A DNA stretch of 52,247 nt from Chytriomyces cf. hyalinus JEL632 (lineage: Eukaryota; Chytridiomycota; Chytridiomycetes; Chytridiales; Chytriomycetaceae). The notes under the pieces were generated by a model. The model saw nothing but the letters and a program-made list of their open reading frames with translations. It searched no databases and was not told the DNA's origin. Positions within the stretch are counted from its first letter, which is position 1; each line of letters opens with the position of its first letter. Positions 26,775 to 35,698 of the stretch are shown piece by piece. Position numbers and translations under genes: made by a program. Where the stretch lies: NCBI GenBank assembly GCA_025435555.1, contig JAIWWG010000152.1, forward strand, positions 1 to 52,247, given 5' to 3'.

Positions 26775-27740
26775 ATGTGGCTGGAACCACCTGTCGGAAG
26801 GCATGCTCGATCAGCCGGCAGTAGCCCACTGCACTTGCTGTTAATGCATGGTGCGAATCAACACGTCTATCAAGGTGAACTGTTGGAACAGGCATGTGTA
26901 GTTGGTAATATGCCACTTGTGGAACAACTGCTTGCGTTTGGTGCTCATTTGTCTTCGAACGCGTTGAGAGTTGCTTGTGATAATGACTGTCGCGTCATTG
27001 CCATCCTCCTCTTGCAGCATGGTTTTCAACCATTGTTGTCTCAGATGGATGGATGGAGCCCTGATATGAAGTGTGTCATGGCCACACACACAAAACACAC
27101 ACGCTGGACAAGGGTCAGACATGCCGTTCGCAAGTCCTGGACGTTACGAACTGGAATTTTGTTCAAGTGGCAGGTGTATGCGCAGGCACAGGGGGAACAT
27201 CAACACATTGCCACGTTGCGCGCCCAGGCTCGATTTTTTTACATAGCTCATGATGAGCGTGCAACATTTCGCGAGTTATGCGTGGCGCTTGAAGCAGCAA
27301 CCAGCCTCATGTCACGTACTGGGGATTGGGATCCTGAATTTGTTGACTTCACTGGTCAACCCATCAGGGAACTTCCCAAATGGCAGGTTCTAGTGGCAGA
27401 CGGATACCCATTCAACCTCTTTGATCTCCTAAAACTGGTTGAGATGAATCCGAATGCATGCAACCCATTCACAGGGATGAAGTTGGATCATATATCGATT
27501 CAGCAGCGGTCGCAACATCTCGCCAGTGTCCTAACTCGCGATGCCTTCGATGCGCATTGTATGGGTGGCGATTTATTTGAAGCCGTCCAAATGATGCGGA
27601 TTCAGAGTCCAGAGGCGTTTTTACGTGGGTACCGTGTTCAACATGTGTGGGACAAGCTGCACTACCCAGGCTCCATTGATACGTTTATGAAGCTATCCAA
27701 ACTTGAAATTGCTCACTTTGTCGATCGGATGGTCAGATAA
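26775..27740 (+). CDS. Ankyrin-repeat protein with a C-terminal NPFTGMKL-type domain
   Basis: 321 aa. Residues about 15-90 hold ankyrin-like units (SPLHLLLMHGANQH, LEQACVVGNMPLVEQLLAFG, LRVACDNDCRVIAILLLQHG). A middle helical region follows. The segment LFDLLKLVEMNPNACNPFTGMKLDHISI resembles the short NPxTG-containing C-terminal domain of many giant-virus ankyrin and related proteins. Upstream codons look partly coding in other frames, so the true N-terminus may be longer. The next gene starts one base after its stop (TAAATG), suggesting linked origin. Target unknown. Confidence 0.68.
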   Translation: MWLEPPVGRHARSAGSSPLHLLLMHGANQHVYQGELLEQACVVGNMPLVEQLLAFGAHLSSNALRVACDNDCRVIAILLLQHGFQPLLSQMDGWSPDMKCVMATHTKHTRWTRVRHAVRKSWTLRTGILFKWQVYAQAQGEHQHIATLRAQARFFYIAHDERATFRELCVALEAATSLMSRTGDWDPEFVDFTGQPIRELPKWQVLVADGYPFNLFDLLKLVEMNPNACNPFTGMKLDHISIQQRSQHLASVLTRDAFDAHCMGGDLFEAVQMMRIQSPEAFLRGYRVQHVWDKLHYPGSIDTFMKLSKLEIAHFVDRMVR

Positions 27741-27938
27741 ATGAGTCAGTGTCCTCCGGGTATGTATGACATGGTGCCCTATGACTTGCTCATGGCCGCC
27801 AGAATAAACGGGGACATGATGAGTTTGGCAGAGCTAGTCGCCGCGGTTTTGCAGAGAAGTGACGAGCATTCAGAAACGCGCGCAGTGGCCATGACAACGT
27901 TGGTTGGCGCTACCATCGCAATGGAGCTGTACTATTGA
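27741..27938 (+). CDS. Small unknown protein
   Basis: 65 aa with a clean ATG directly after the stop of the ankyrin gene. Helical and Met-rich (LLMAARINGDMMSLAELVAAVL). No recognised family. It could be a separate small gene or the displaced end of the preceding ORF. Confidence 0.5.
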   Translation: MSQCPPGMYDMVPYDLLMAARINGDMMSLAELVAAVLQRSDEHSETRAVAMTTLVGATIAMELYY

Positions 27939-28640
27939 TCACGTGTTTTTCGTGTGACATCTGGGGCTTTTCAGGGGCAGTTTTCGACGCTGAGCTCGAG
28001 GTGGACCACATGTGGCAGAGGCCATGTAGAAACAGGACTTCGTCGCAAGGAGGAGCGTTCCAGTCCAGAACCAGTGATGGGTGTATTTTCAAGTGTCAGT
28101 TTGTGCCGAATTGAACCTTGCCACCCAGGTTCTACACCGTGTGACGTTTCTGCAGATACATGTAACATCTAGGGTTTGTAAAGGTCAATCCACTTCAGCG
28201 CTCTCTCTCACCTTTCTGCGCAGTGTTCGACCAGGCACATTGCAATGCCATAACGAGTATAAAAAACTCAGCATCTCGCTGCAACCCGAAAGCGTTCCAG
28301 AACCAGAGTCTGTACACATTTTGTCGTGATTTTAAAGTACATTACAACTTGAAAGTAAATGTAATTTCGCCACCCGGGGCGGGTTCCACAGCGTGCGACG
28401 TTTCCACAGGTCCATGGAAAGCGCAAGGGCACATCCAAGCAACCGCGCAGAACATCGCGGACCAACCCATCACTGACAAGAGGCCCGCCCGCCCATTGTC
28501 TGTGTTTGAAGCAAACACCCCCGCCGAAGAGATCGCCGATCCGACAGTCTGAAATTTATCTGGACATCGGGGCAGGGTTTCGTCACCCACAGCTCACTTC
28601 CGTCGGAATATATTGTTGCGTGTTATAACAAACAACAAAA
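27939..28640. other. Intergenic region with a diverged internal duplication and a TATA string
   Basis: 28040-28190 and 28270-28430 share blocks in the same order: gcgttccag...ccagaacca; a cgattttaaagt-like block; and gccaccc..ggttc.ac..cgtg(t/c)gacgttt. TATAAAAAA lies at 28258-28266. A 109-codon frame (28223-28552) covers the second copy but resembles nothing. Possibly decayed coding exons or a duplicated promoter. Confidence 0.45.
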
Positions 28641-28652
28641 AGTAACGACGCT

Positions 28653-30041
28653 GTGGAACAGGACGAATGGCCTGAAACGTACGCTGAATTCCTCAATCAG
28701 AATCGGTACAATCGGGATGTCAGCGTTCCCTTTGGCCGTAAAATGGTTCGGCTTGTCCAATGTGATCAAACCGCCTCCTCAATTCCACTGAAAATTATCG
28801 AAGACTTTTTGTCAGCGAGAGTGTATCCCTTCTACACGAACACCCATTCGAACAATGTGCTGGGACAGAACATGTCGCGGCTCTTTGCCGATGCGAAGCG
28901 GAAAGTCATGTCCGGCCTGAATGCCTCTACCACAGACTACAGCCTCATCTTCACTGGATCTGGTTGCAGTGGTGCCGTCAATCATCTCATCCATCTCATC
29001 AGGCACAAAGTCGAAGCCAGTACTGTCATTGTCAGTGAGGCAGAGCACTACTCAAACCTCTTGCCGTGGTTCCATGTTGCAAAGCGGGTCATTTTGTTAT
29101 CAACCCAGTCAAAATCTGGAATAGTAAATATCGATCAACTTGATTCCGCCATTCGCATTCACTTGGTTAACGGTCCTGTAATAGTCAGCATGACTGCTTG
29201 TAGCAATGTGACTGGTGCCATCCAACCCGTGGAGGGGATTGCGCGCGTGTGTCGAGAGTGGAAGGTGCCTTGCTTTTTTGATTACGCAACCAGTGGTCCA
29301 TATGTCCCCATTGATCTGACCCGCGATCTTCCAGACGCTGTGTTTCTGAGCTCTCATAAGTTTCCTGGCGGGCCATCGGGTCCGGGAATTTTGGTGGTGA
29401 AAAAAACTATAGTCGATGCATCTGTCTCCTACACGCCAGGAGGAGGTACAGTTCAGCGCGTTTCTTCGAAAACTGGACCAGTGTATTCCGAAGATCTTGA
29501 GACGAGAGAAACTGGCGGCACTCCGAATATCTTGGGAATTATCCGGACTGGCTTAGCTTTCGAAATCAAGTCGCATTACATCGACGAAATTTGGAAAGAA
29601 GAACTCGCACTGACTCGAACGTTTCAGTCCTACTTGGATATGTATGTTCATAGTCCAAATTTCAAACTATTGAATCCCATTAATAATATACACAGACTGC
29701 CGATTTTTGCGTTCCAAGTCAAAAACAAACATCCGAATCTCGTCGTGGCTTTATTGTCTGATGAATTCGGAGTTACCACTCGGGGTGGCGTATCATGTGC
29801 GGGGGTATTTGCCGAAAAGTTGCTGGCGCTGACGGACTCGCAACTTCGAGAGATCGCATCAAACAGTGGGTCGCCATGGTGGTTTGGTTCGGTGCGTGTC
29901 ACGCTATCGAGCGTTCATTCCGATTCGGATCTACGCTATGTGTCTCAAGCAATTGAAAAAGTATGCGCAATGAGTTTGCATTCTTGTCATCGACTTTACA
30001 AGTATAACTCAAAAACAAATTTATTCACACGCCTGCAGTAA
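28653..30041 (+). CDS. Class V aminotransferase (PLP-dependent, cysteine-desulfurase-like fold)
   Basis: About 460 codons. Fold markers: GSGCSGAVNHL (cofactor phosphate cup), SEAEHYSNLLPW (His stacking on PLP), FDYATSGPYVPID (Asp) and SSHKFPGGPSGPGIL, whose Lys should carry PLP. GVTTRGGVSCAG near the C-terminus is also typical. The exact reaction (desulfurase, lyase or transaminase) is not decidable. The frame opens at GTG 28653 and the only early in-frame ATG is at 28742, which would remove the start of the domain. The true start may be non-AUG, or an upstream base is missing. It sits inside the virus-like island, intronless. Origin by transfer from a cell is plausible. Confidence 0.82.
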   Translation: MEQDEWPETYAEFLNQNRYNRDVSVPFGRKMVRLVQCDQTASSIPLKIIEDFLSARVYPFYTNTHSNNVLGQNMSRLFADAKRKVMSGLNASTTDYSLIFTGSGCSGAVNHLIHLIRHKVEASTVIVSEAEHYSNLLPWFHVAKRVILLSTQSKSGIVNIDQLDSAIRIHLVNGPVIVSMTACSNVTGAIQPVEGIARVCREWKVPCFFDYATSGPYVPIDLTRDLPDAVFLSSHKFPGGPSGPGILVVKKTIVDASVSYTPGGGTVQRVSSKTGPVYSEDLETRETGGTPNILGIIRTGLAFEIKSHYIDEIWKEELALTRTFQSYLDMYVHSPNFKLLNPINNIHRLPIFAFQVKNKHPNLVVALLSDEFGVTTRGGVSCAGVFAEKLLALTDSQLREIASNSGSPWWFGSVRVTLSSVHSDSDLRYVSQAIEKVCAMSLHSCHRLYKYNSKTNLFTRLQ

Positions 30042-30108
30042 ACAATATAACAGATGCTATCCTATTCATCACGCACTCCATACTCACACTCCATTAACCC
30101 GAAACATA

Positions 30109-30540
30109 TCAATCGTCAAAGACGTCCAACGGATTTTCCGCCATCAGTTTATCATACATGTCCTCAAATTTCTTATTCATAGCGCTGACTTCCCATCGAG
30201 TCTTCAACGCAAGGTCAGCGGCGGATGTGGCCAAGTCGCAAGCGTATTGCATCCCATTATGAAGGTGTTCAAAGATCTGAACAAACTCGACACGAACGGA
30301 CTGGACCTCGCAACGAACGGACTGGAAGCCTAAAGCAAACTCGCCACGAACGGACTGGAGGTGTAAAGCAAACTCGGCACGAACGGACTCAATCTTTTGA
30401 TTATTCTCAATCTCCACTCTTTCTCGCCATTCATTGTCGGTTTCAATGGGACGGATTTTGAACAAGTTGGGGACTGACGGCGACCGCGCAACCCAAGGCG
30501 ACGACGGCACAACAGGAGACCGCGGAACGGCATTCCCCAT
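30109..30540 (-). CDS. Unknown coiled-coil protein with SVRxEFA repeats
   Basis: 143 aa. Ser/Pro-rich N-terminus, then near-identical 11-residue repeats (ESVRAEFALHL, QSVRGEFALGF, QSVRCEV, QSVRVEFVQIF) that would form an amphipathic coil. A helical C-terminus ends in acidic residues. The repeat is visible in DNA as gaacggactgga units at 30290-30390. No family recognised. It is convergent with the aminotransferase. Confidence 0.6.
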   Translation of the reverse strand: MGNAVPRSPVVPSSPWVARSPSVPNLFKIRPIETDNEWRERVEIENNQKIESVRAEFALHLQSVRGEFALGFQSVRCEVQSVRVEFVQIFEHLHNGMQYACDLATSAADLALKTRWEVSAMNKKFEDMYDKLMAENPLDVFDD

Positions 30541-30574
30541 CCCCAGAACGAGAGCATAAAAGGCAATGGGTTGT

Positions 30575-31087
30575 TCAGATGTCGTCAGTGTCGGATGCGT
30601 GGACTTGGGTCCTTTTTGACGATGGTGCGTTGTCTGGCCGTTGTTGACGCTTGTGTCTCTTAGTGTAATCGAGTCCTTCGACTTTGTCCCTCTGACTACG
30701 TTCTTCCACAGTCATGGTGACCTCAATGTTGCGACAAACTAGGGCATGCGTCTCCGCCGCCCCCCACGGCTCGACATCGTTCCCCTTTTCATACATGAAA
30801 TGAGGGTATTCCCTGTGGATATCTCCACGCGTCATGCAGAGTGGGCCATGGCATTTACCATGCCAAAAGCAGTACGTCGTTGTGCATCTTGGGTTGTCCT
30901 TGGGGTGCTCCGGCTTCTCGTTGATGCGTATCACCGCGAGCTCTTTTGGAATCGGGAATGCCACCCCCACCTCAGCCGCAAAGCGAGAGGCCTTTGTCCA
31001 TGAGTAAGGGATACGCTGGACGCCGACTTGAACAACCTTGGAGTTGAGGGTCTGTGCCTTTCCTTGTGCTTTGTCTTTGTCGGTCAT
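30575..31087 (-). CDS. Unknown basic protein with a Cys/His cluster
   Basis: 170 aa. The central CTTTYCFWHGKCHGPLC places four Cys and one His closely enough for a metal site. The C-terminal third is strongly basic (TKRHKRQQRPDNAPSSKR), like a nuclear-localisation or nucleic-acid-binding tail. Otherwise unrecognised. It lies 35 nt upstream of the next minus-strand ORF, so the two could be co-transcribed. Confidence 0.58.
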   Translation of the reverse strand: MTDKDKAQGKAQTLNSKVVQVGVQRIPYSWTKASRFAAEVGVAFPIPKELAVIRINEKPEHPKDNPRCTTTYCFWHGKCHGPLCMTRGDIHREYPHFMYEKGNDVEPWGAAETHALVCRNIEVTMTVEERSQRDKVEGLDYTKRHKRQQRPDNAPSSKRTQVHASDTDDI

Positions 31088-31263
31088 GCGGGGTTGCCAT
31101 AAATTGGTGAAATTTGGTGAATTTGGGCTGTCGTTTTCTGATTGAGCACTTGCGTCATTTTTTCGTCGTCGTCATCCATCAGCATGTTGAGTTCTCCCAT
31201 CGCTGCAAGGTGCGCGGCAGCCAAAAAATGCGTCCAATGCGGTCATTTGCTTGGAAGAGTGTA

Positions 31264-31899
31264 TTAATATGTGGAATTGCTTGAATTGGAGGGACTATAT
31301 ACAAATTGGCGAGACAGACGATTAAAAAAGAAACAAGAAAAAAATAAAACAATTCTCGATTTGTATTTCTTAGCGACACGGAACAACGGCAGGTTTGCAG
31401 AGAACCAAGTCGGGGATGCCGTGATTCTTGACATGTGGTATTCATGGAGCTTGTACAGAACAACAGTGCTGTTGCTGTGCATGTCGCGGTGCCATCGGAG
31501 AAAGTCGGAAGTCTTCCGTACACTCACAGGCGGGTACTGGTACTCTGGTTCCGATTCACTCCCGGTGTTGACAAAGAGTCCGAATATGTGATGGCTCGCG
31601 TGCTCCCACTCAACAGCCGCATCTGTCCAGTCTTGCAGTTGCACGTACCGCACAAAGTGTGCGTCAAAAAAGTCACATTCAGACAACCCGGTACATTCAA
31701 GCTGCAGAAGCATCTGGATGTAGTAGTCTCCGATAACTGCCTGCCACCAAAATGCGCTCTTTGGTGAGACCTCAATGCCGCTGTGGGTGAGTGCGAAGCT
31801 GTACTCGTGAAGACAGCGAACAGCTTGACCAAAGCGTATCACGTCGTTGGCTGAGGAGAGAAACGCAACGATGCGATGCAGCACCTCGACAGGTAGCAT
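31264..31899 (-). CDS. F-box-like protein
   Basis: 211 aa. The N-terminal LPVEVLHRIVAFLSSANDVIRFGQAVRCLH matches an F-box (LP.E.l..i..fL...D...l..vcr). Such proteins connect substrates to SCF ubiquitin ligases, and giant viruses encode many. The rest is a Trp/Tyr-rich region of unknown fold. The last ~35 codons (FFSCFFFNRL) read through A/T-rich DNA and may lie past the true end. An ATAAAAA string sits about 40 nt upstream. Substrate unknown. Confidence 0.68.
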   Translation of the reverse strand: MLPVEVLHRIVAFLSSANDVIRFGQAVRCLHEYSFALTHSGIEVSPKSAFWWQAVIGDYYIQMLLQLECTGLSECDFFDAHFVRYVQLQDWTDAAVEWEHASHHIFGLFVNTGSESEPEYQYPPVSVRKTSDFLRWHRDMHSNSTVVLYKLHEYHMSRITASPTWFSANLPLFRVAKKYKSRIVLFFSCFFFNRLSRQFVYSPSNSSNSTY

Positions 31900-31996
31900 T
31901 GAATTTGCTTGACCGCCATGCTTGTGCGGAAACTCAGCTTTTTATGGTGGCGCTGTTTTTTTTTGCCAACTTATTTACAAAAAATTGTGGACCTGC

Positions 31997-32027
31997 AATT
32001 TTTATTTTTATTTTTATTTTTATTTTG
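31997..32027. repeat. (TTTTTA)n microsatellite
   Basis: About five tandem hexamers between the divergent F-box and 32086 genes, directly upstream of a TATA element (32045-32050). It may serve as a poly-dT promoter tract. Confidence 0.85.
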
Positions 32028-32085
32028 GACGACGGCGCGTGGTGTATAAATGGTGCTCCTGCGCAACGGCAAAGAAGCAAAGCAG

Positions 32086-32877
32086 ATGAACCAGCAGGAA
32101 TTGTACGATGCCTACGCTCAGCGCTCCTCCCTGTTTTACATCGGCACTGCCGCAAACGACGCCCTGATCAAATTCGGAATTGTCCACCCGCCGTTGACAC
32201 TACACGACCATTTCCAAATGCATGCCGTTGAAGCATTGGAAGCCGTATGGTTGCTAAAGGACGAGCATCTGGATGCTGCCGAGACAGAGTTCCTGGCCCA
32301 TCCAGCGATATGTGGAATTTCTGTCAAAATGGATCCGGCCCCAAACACCAACGTCATGCTTGTCATGCCAGAGCGCACAGTCGTGCATCTGATTGTCATT
32401 GCCACTCAAATCTTTCAGCGCATCAACATGGAAGAAGATCTTCCTCACCAACATCGTGCTGAAGACGGTGGCACCCACAAGAGGGATCTACAGACACTCC
32501 AGCAAGAGACACTTGAACTTGAAGTTCAAAATCGCTTGCGCGAGGCGACCATCCGTGAGCAAGAACTAGATTTACGTTCAAAGAGGCTGAAGTTCGATCA
32601 TACCAACCTCGGTATGGCTGTAAAACAGCGACAGCAGAAGCTATTGCTCGAGCGTGCGCAGAGCTTAAGGACGTTTATCGAGACTGAAATTAGAAAAGGG
32701 GATGGGGATGACGCGATTCTTCGCGAAACGGCCATGCAAATGTACCATGTCTTTTACGCTGTACCGTATGCAGTGACGCCTGAATTCATGGATGAGGCGT
32801 TCGCGACACTGGGTTTCCACGTCTCGCCGAATGACGGCATGTACTTTGGAGCTGTATGGAGACGCAAAGTCTGTTAA
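32086..32877 (+). CDS. Unknown coiled-coil protein of the island
   Basis: 263 aa from ATG 32086. The frame is also open from 32050, but that ATG overlaps the TATA element, so the later start is preferred. It has a globular N-terminal part (LFYIGTAANDALIKFGIV), a long coiled coil (about residues 135-210: LQQETLELEVQNRLREA, EQELDLRSKRLKF) and a C-terminal domain (FYAVPYAVTPEFMDEAF). The N-terminal part faintly resembles the DNA-interacting modules of BRO-like proteins, but I cannot support an assignment. The stop lies 13 nt before the left end of the transposon. Confidence 0.6.
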   Translation: MNQQELYDAYAQRSSLFYIGTAANDALIKFGIVHPPLTLHDHFQMHAVEALEAVWLLKDEHLDAAETEFLAHPAICGISVKMDPAPNTNVMLVMPERTVVHLIVIATQIFQRINMEEDLPHQHRAEDGGTHKRDLQTLQQETLELEVQNRLREATIREQELDLRSKRLKFDHTNLGMAVKQRQQKLLLERAQSLRTFIETEIRKGDGDDAILRETAMQMYHVFYAVPYAVTPEFMDEAFATLGFHVSPNDGMYFGAVWRRKVC

Positions 32878-32890
32878 TTTGTTTGATTTA

Positions 32891-32920
32891 TTGTGCGCGC
32901 AACACAAAACTGGAATTTTG
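32891..32920 (+). repeat. Left terminal inverted repeat
   Basis: TTGTGCG, eight less conserved bases, then AAAACTGGAATTTTG. It pairs with the right repeat. Confidence 0.9.
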
Positions 32921-33141
32921 TCGATATTCGATCCGCGCAAAACTTATTTCCGCACACCACCAAACTGTACGCGCAAACACAGACCCAGCACCATCCCACC
33001 CCCCAAAAAATCCGAAAAAATAGGCATTCGACTCGAAATGCTAATGGCAACACCTCAGAGCCAAAGAACGCTCAATTCGGGTGAGATCGAGTCAACTGAA
33101 CGTTCAAGTAATTCTGTTAATAATCATTCTGGCCCCAAGGC

Positions 33142-33966
33142 ATGCCAACACCTTCACAGGACACCAATGAGCGCATTGCTGAAGAGCAGGATGAAAACAG
33201 GCTGCCGGATTTGCCTGCCCAAATTGGACTTTACCAAAATGCTGTCTGCCTCTGTCCCCGCGAGTTTATTGGACAGCAAATCCCACCGCAAGCAGCTATA
33301 GCTATCGAATCCCACTCAATGGACGAATTTCGAACCAAACTCTATGACGTTGTTCATCCATTCATGTTTCGAGAAATTCTGATGCAAGCAAATGGAGAAC
33401 CAGCATGGGCTTCGGATTCAATTGGCCACCTTTCGATTGATACCATGGATACGTTTGTCCTTGTCAGCGAATCTTCAAGTAAACGGAAACCCATCCCTTT
33501 GGCTGATTTAACAGTTCCACTGCTGGTTGCTTGGAAGTCACCAAAATCTATCACAGTGTTTGTCCAGAAGTACTCAAATGCAATGATCAACAGCGCGACA
33601 TTTAAAAAGGCGCATAAAAAGCTGCTGAAGCCTCTGGAAGTTGATCGAGCGCAAGCAGCAAGTGAAAGCGCTTTTAGTGACACAGTGACCACACTCAAGG
33701 AGATCCATGGAACCCGATATGTTGCTGCAGATGTCCATTGGGGCATGTGGGCAAACGAAATTGTAGCGGGAGATGCGCATCTTATTGATTGTGCTGTCAA
33801 TAACCCTCCTCCGATGCACCTGATGCAGTTCTTTCGATCTGCATTAACGGAACCAGCAATTCACATTCAGATGAGCAGACAAGCAAATCTTGTTGCTATA
33901 AATGAGAATGCCCGTATCCTTGCAGAGCTGGAAGAAATTCTTGAAAGTCAACTTTCATGCACTTGA
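33142..33966 (+). CDS. Transposon cargo protein of unknown function
   Basis: 274 aa, inside the Tc1-type element and convergent with its transposase. A globular region has ITVFVQKYSNAMINSATFKKAH and a striking motif RYVAADVHWGMWANEIV (near 190-210). The C-terminus is helical. Coding signal seems to continue in another frame after 33950 (EDSITRTKYSIANNKVR), so the real protein may be longer. No similarity recognised; most Tc1 elements carry only a transposase, so this is an unusual passenger. It could regulate transposition or be a captured gene. Confidence 0.65.
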   Translation: MPTPSQDTNERIAEEQDENRLPDLPAQIGLYQNAVCLCPREFIGQQIPPQAAIAIESHSMDEFRTKLYDVVHPFMFREILMQANGEPAWASDSIGHLSIDTMDTFVLVSESSSKRKPIPLADLTVPLLVAWKSPKSITVFVQKYSNAMINSATFKKAHKKLLKPLEVDRAQAASESAFSDTVTTLKEIHGTRYVAADVHWGMWANEIVAGDAHLIDCAVNNPPPMHLMQFFRSALTEPAIHIQMSRQANLVAINENARILAELEEILESQLSCT

Positions 33967-34156
33967 AGATTCAATTACTCGCACGAAATATTCAATTGCG
34001 AACAACAAAGTACGCAGTGCCATTCTGGAGGACTTCAGTTTGTCTTTGGACCCTCAAGAAAATGAAGGATCTCGAAGAATCCGATCACGCATTGGAAACA
34101 GAGATGATGTTGACCATACTGAGTAAATTTCAAGAACATGCTGAGATAATGAAGCT

Positions 34157-35215
34157 TTACTCTTGATTGTCTTCAAATCCATTAAAAGAAGACAGTGGAA
34201 CATTGAAACCAGTTGCTGCGTTAAATCCCCTCTCTGAGTACCCGCACTTTGAAAATAAATGTTTTAAGGAATAATCACGGAATTTCTCTAACACTGTCGA
34301 TACAATAAAGAGAATATCCTTGTGCTTATTCGCATCACGACTTTTTTCCATTTGCCGCTTGACCATTCCGAACAAAAGTTCAATTGGATTGAAGAACGGG
34401 CAATAAGCAGGGAGGAAGATGACCTTGACACCCAAGGAACGGAGGTAGTAAACAATGCTTTTGTCTGTGTGAATTTTCGCACCGTCCATGATCCAAAGTG
34501 AATGTGGTCCAGGAAAGCATTTGACTGCACCATTCAAAGCACATGTTCGACATGCGTTAACAAACTTAGTACGATCGAAAGTTCCTTCTGTGCTGCAAAC
34601 TTCAACAATGCCTTGAAGTCCAATGAAGCACAGGAGAGACACACGGGGTTTTCGAACAAATTCCCCAACGTAGACAAGAGATTCGCCCCTTTTCCCCCAT
34701 CCTTTTGAAGCGAGCATATCCCGATTATCAAATGAAACTTCGTCCAAGAAGAGAAGAGACTGGAGAAGCCAGGGGAATGACATGAGTTCAGTGCTGAAGC
34801 GAATGACGTCAGCATTGCAGATTTGTATTGCCCGCCGTTCAAGCACTTTCCAGGATAGTCCAGCCTCTTTAAGGATAATGCTTATAGATGCAGCACTGAT
34901 TGTGCTGCCTGGATAGCGCAGTGCATATTTCGATTTCGCTTCGGAGAGGTGCATAACTGGCCTTTTCTGAAATTGGCCCACAACCCAGGCACGGCGCTCT
35001 GGTCCATGACGCACGTATGCCGTTACCCTTGCTTTCCGTACAGCTCCTCTGCCTTCTTCATATTGCAGTATCCAATCAGAGATTGTGGAGGGCGCCTTTC
35101 CAAAGAGGACCGACAGTTTCACTTTCGAGACGTTCTGGTAGTAGTACATGTAGAGGCAGTGAAAGCGGACCTCTTCAGTCGCATGCTGACCTTTAACGGT
35201 CTGGAGGATATCCAT
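34157..35215 (-). CDS. Tc1/IS630-family DDE transposase
   Basis: 352 aa from ATG 35215 (upstream codons only give a GTG). The N-terminal helix-turn-helix part (KLSVLFGKAPSTISDWI) binds the ends. The catalytic triad is FLDEVSFDN, LWIMDGAKIH and FFNPIELLFG, with 34 residues between the second Asp and the Glu (DD34E). It is an uninterrupted frame and its TIRs are present, so the element could still be mobile. This family moves by cut-and-paste into TA. Confidence 0.93.
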   Translation of the reverse strand: MDILQTVKGQHATEEVRFHCLYMYYYQNVSKVKLSVLFGKAPSTISDWILQYEEGRGAVRKARVTAYVRHGPERRAWVVGQFQKRPVMHLSEAKSKYALRYPGSTISAASISIILKEAGLSWKVLERRAIQICNADVIRFSTELMSFPWLLQSLLFLDEVSFDNRDMLASKGWGKRGESLVYVGEFVRKPRVSLLCFIGLQGIVEVCSTEGTFDRTKFVNACRTCALNGAVKCFPGPHSLWIMDGAKIHTDKSIVYYLRSLGVKVIFLPAYCPFFNPIELLFGMVKRQMEKSRDANKHKDILFIVSTVLEKFRDYSLKHLFSKCGYSERGFNAATGFNVPLSSFNGFEDNQE

Positions 35216-35295
35216 GCTTTCGATTCTGTCTTCCCACTGCACTTTTGCTGTTTATTATGCGTGCGCGGATATAGAAATCCCTTTTTCTGTACCCG

Positions 35296-35325
35296 CAAAA
35301 TTCCAGTTTTTCATTAAACGCACAA
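35296..35325 (-). repeat. Right terminal inverted repeat
   Basis: The reverse complement reads TTGTGCG, eight diverged bases, then AAAACTGGAATTTTG, matching the left end. Confidence 0.9.
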
Positions 35326-35362
35326 TATGTAATTTATTTTACTTGTCCGATTGAATACACTT

Positions 35363-35665
35363 TTACCACTGGAATTTGTAAGCAGGTGACAAAGGCAAGA
35401 GGGGTTTGGTACCCGCGTTTGAAATTTCACTCAACGCCAACTCGAGAATTTCAACACCCAAAGCTTCCTTTGACTGTCGAGCGTCCAGTACTCGCCAGTA
35501 CGACTTGTCCACAAGAGCAAGGAAATACTCGCGCACTTTTTCTTGAAAGTCAACCTTCTCGTAGCGCCCTATGCCATAGTCACTGCGCATGGCCGCGTCT
35601 TTCGGGGTCAGATCCAAAAAGAAGACAACATTGTTGAAGTTCCCGACCTTGGCGGCATGATTGCG
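35363..35665 (-). pseudogene. tmk: Thymidylate kinase, C-terminal fragment
   Basis: About 100 codons open from 35665: NNVVFFLDLTPKDAAMRS, then RYEKVDFQEKVREYFLAL and WRVLDARQSKEALGVEIL. These are the D-x-P-x-x-A..R strand, the RYE..FQ..V lid-adjacent helix and the final Asp-Ala strand of dTMP kinases. The P-loop half is missing. A stop codon precedes 35665 and a copia-like LTR begins 34 nt further on. I found no matching N-terminal half beyond the retrotransposon. dTMP kinase is common in large DNA viruses and also in hosts, so the fragment could belong to either. It is almost surely nonfunctional. Confidence 0.75.
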
Positions 35666-35698
35666 TCATCGTCATTCTCGGGTGGTTTCAGTGGAATT

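Larger units (their letters stand above)
32891..35325. mobile_element. Complete Tc1/IS630-type DNA transposon with terminal inverted repeats and TA duplication
   Basis: Ends begin TTGTGCG (32891) and finish CGCACAA (35325). The inverted repeats share a second block AAAACTGGAATTTTG, giving 24 matches in 30 positions. Both ends are flanked by TA (32889-32890 and 35326-35327), the target duplication of this superfamily. It holds a transposase on the minus strand and a second gene on the plus strand. It is inserted between two island genes without destroying either neighbour. Confidence 0.92.

Noticed and set aside
31934-32155. Minus-strand ORF with KIKIKIK
   Set aside because: It is a read-through of the (TTTTTA)n microsatellite.
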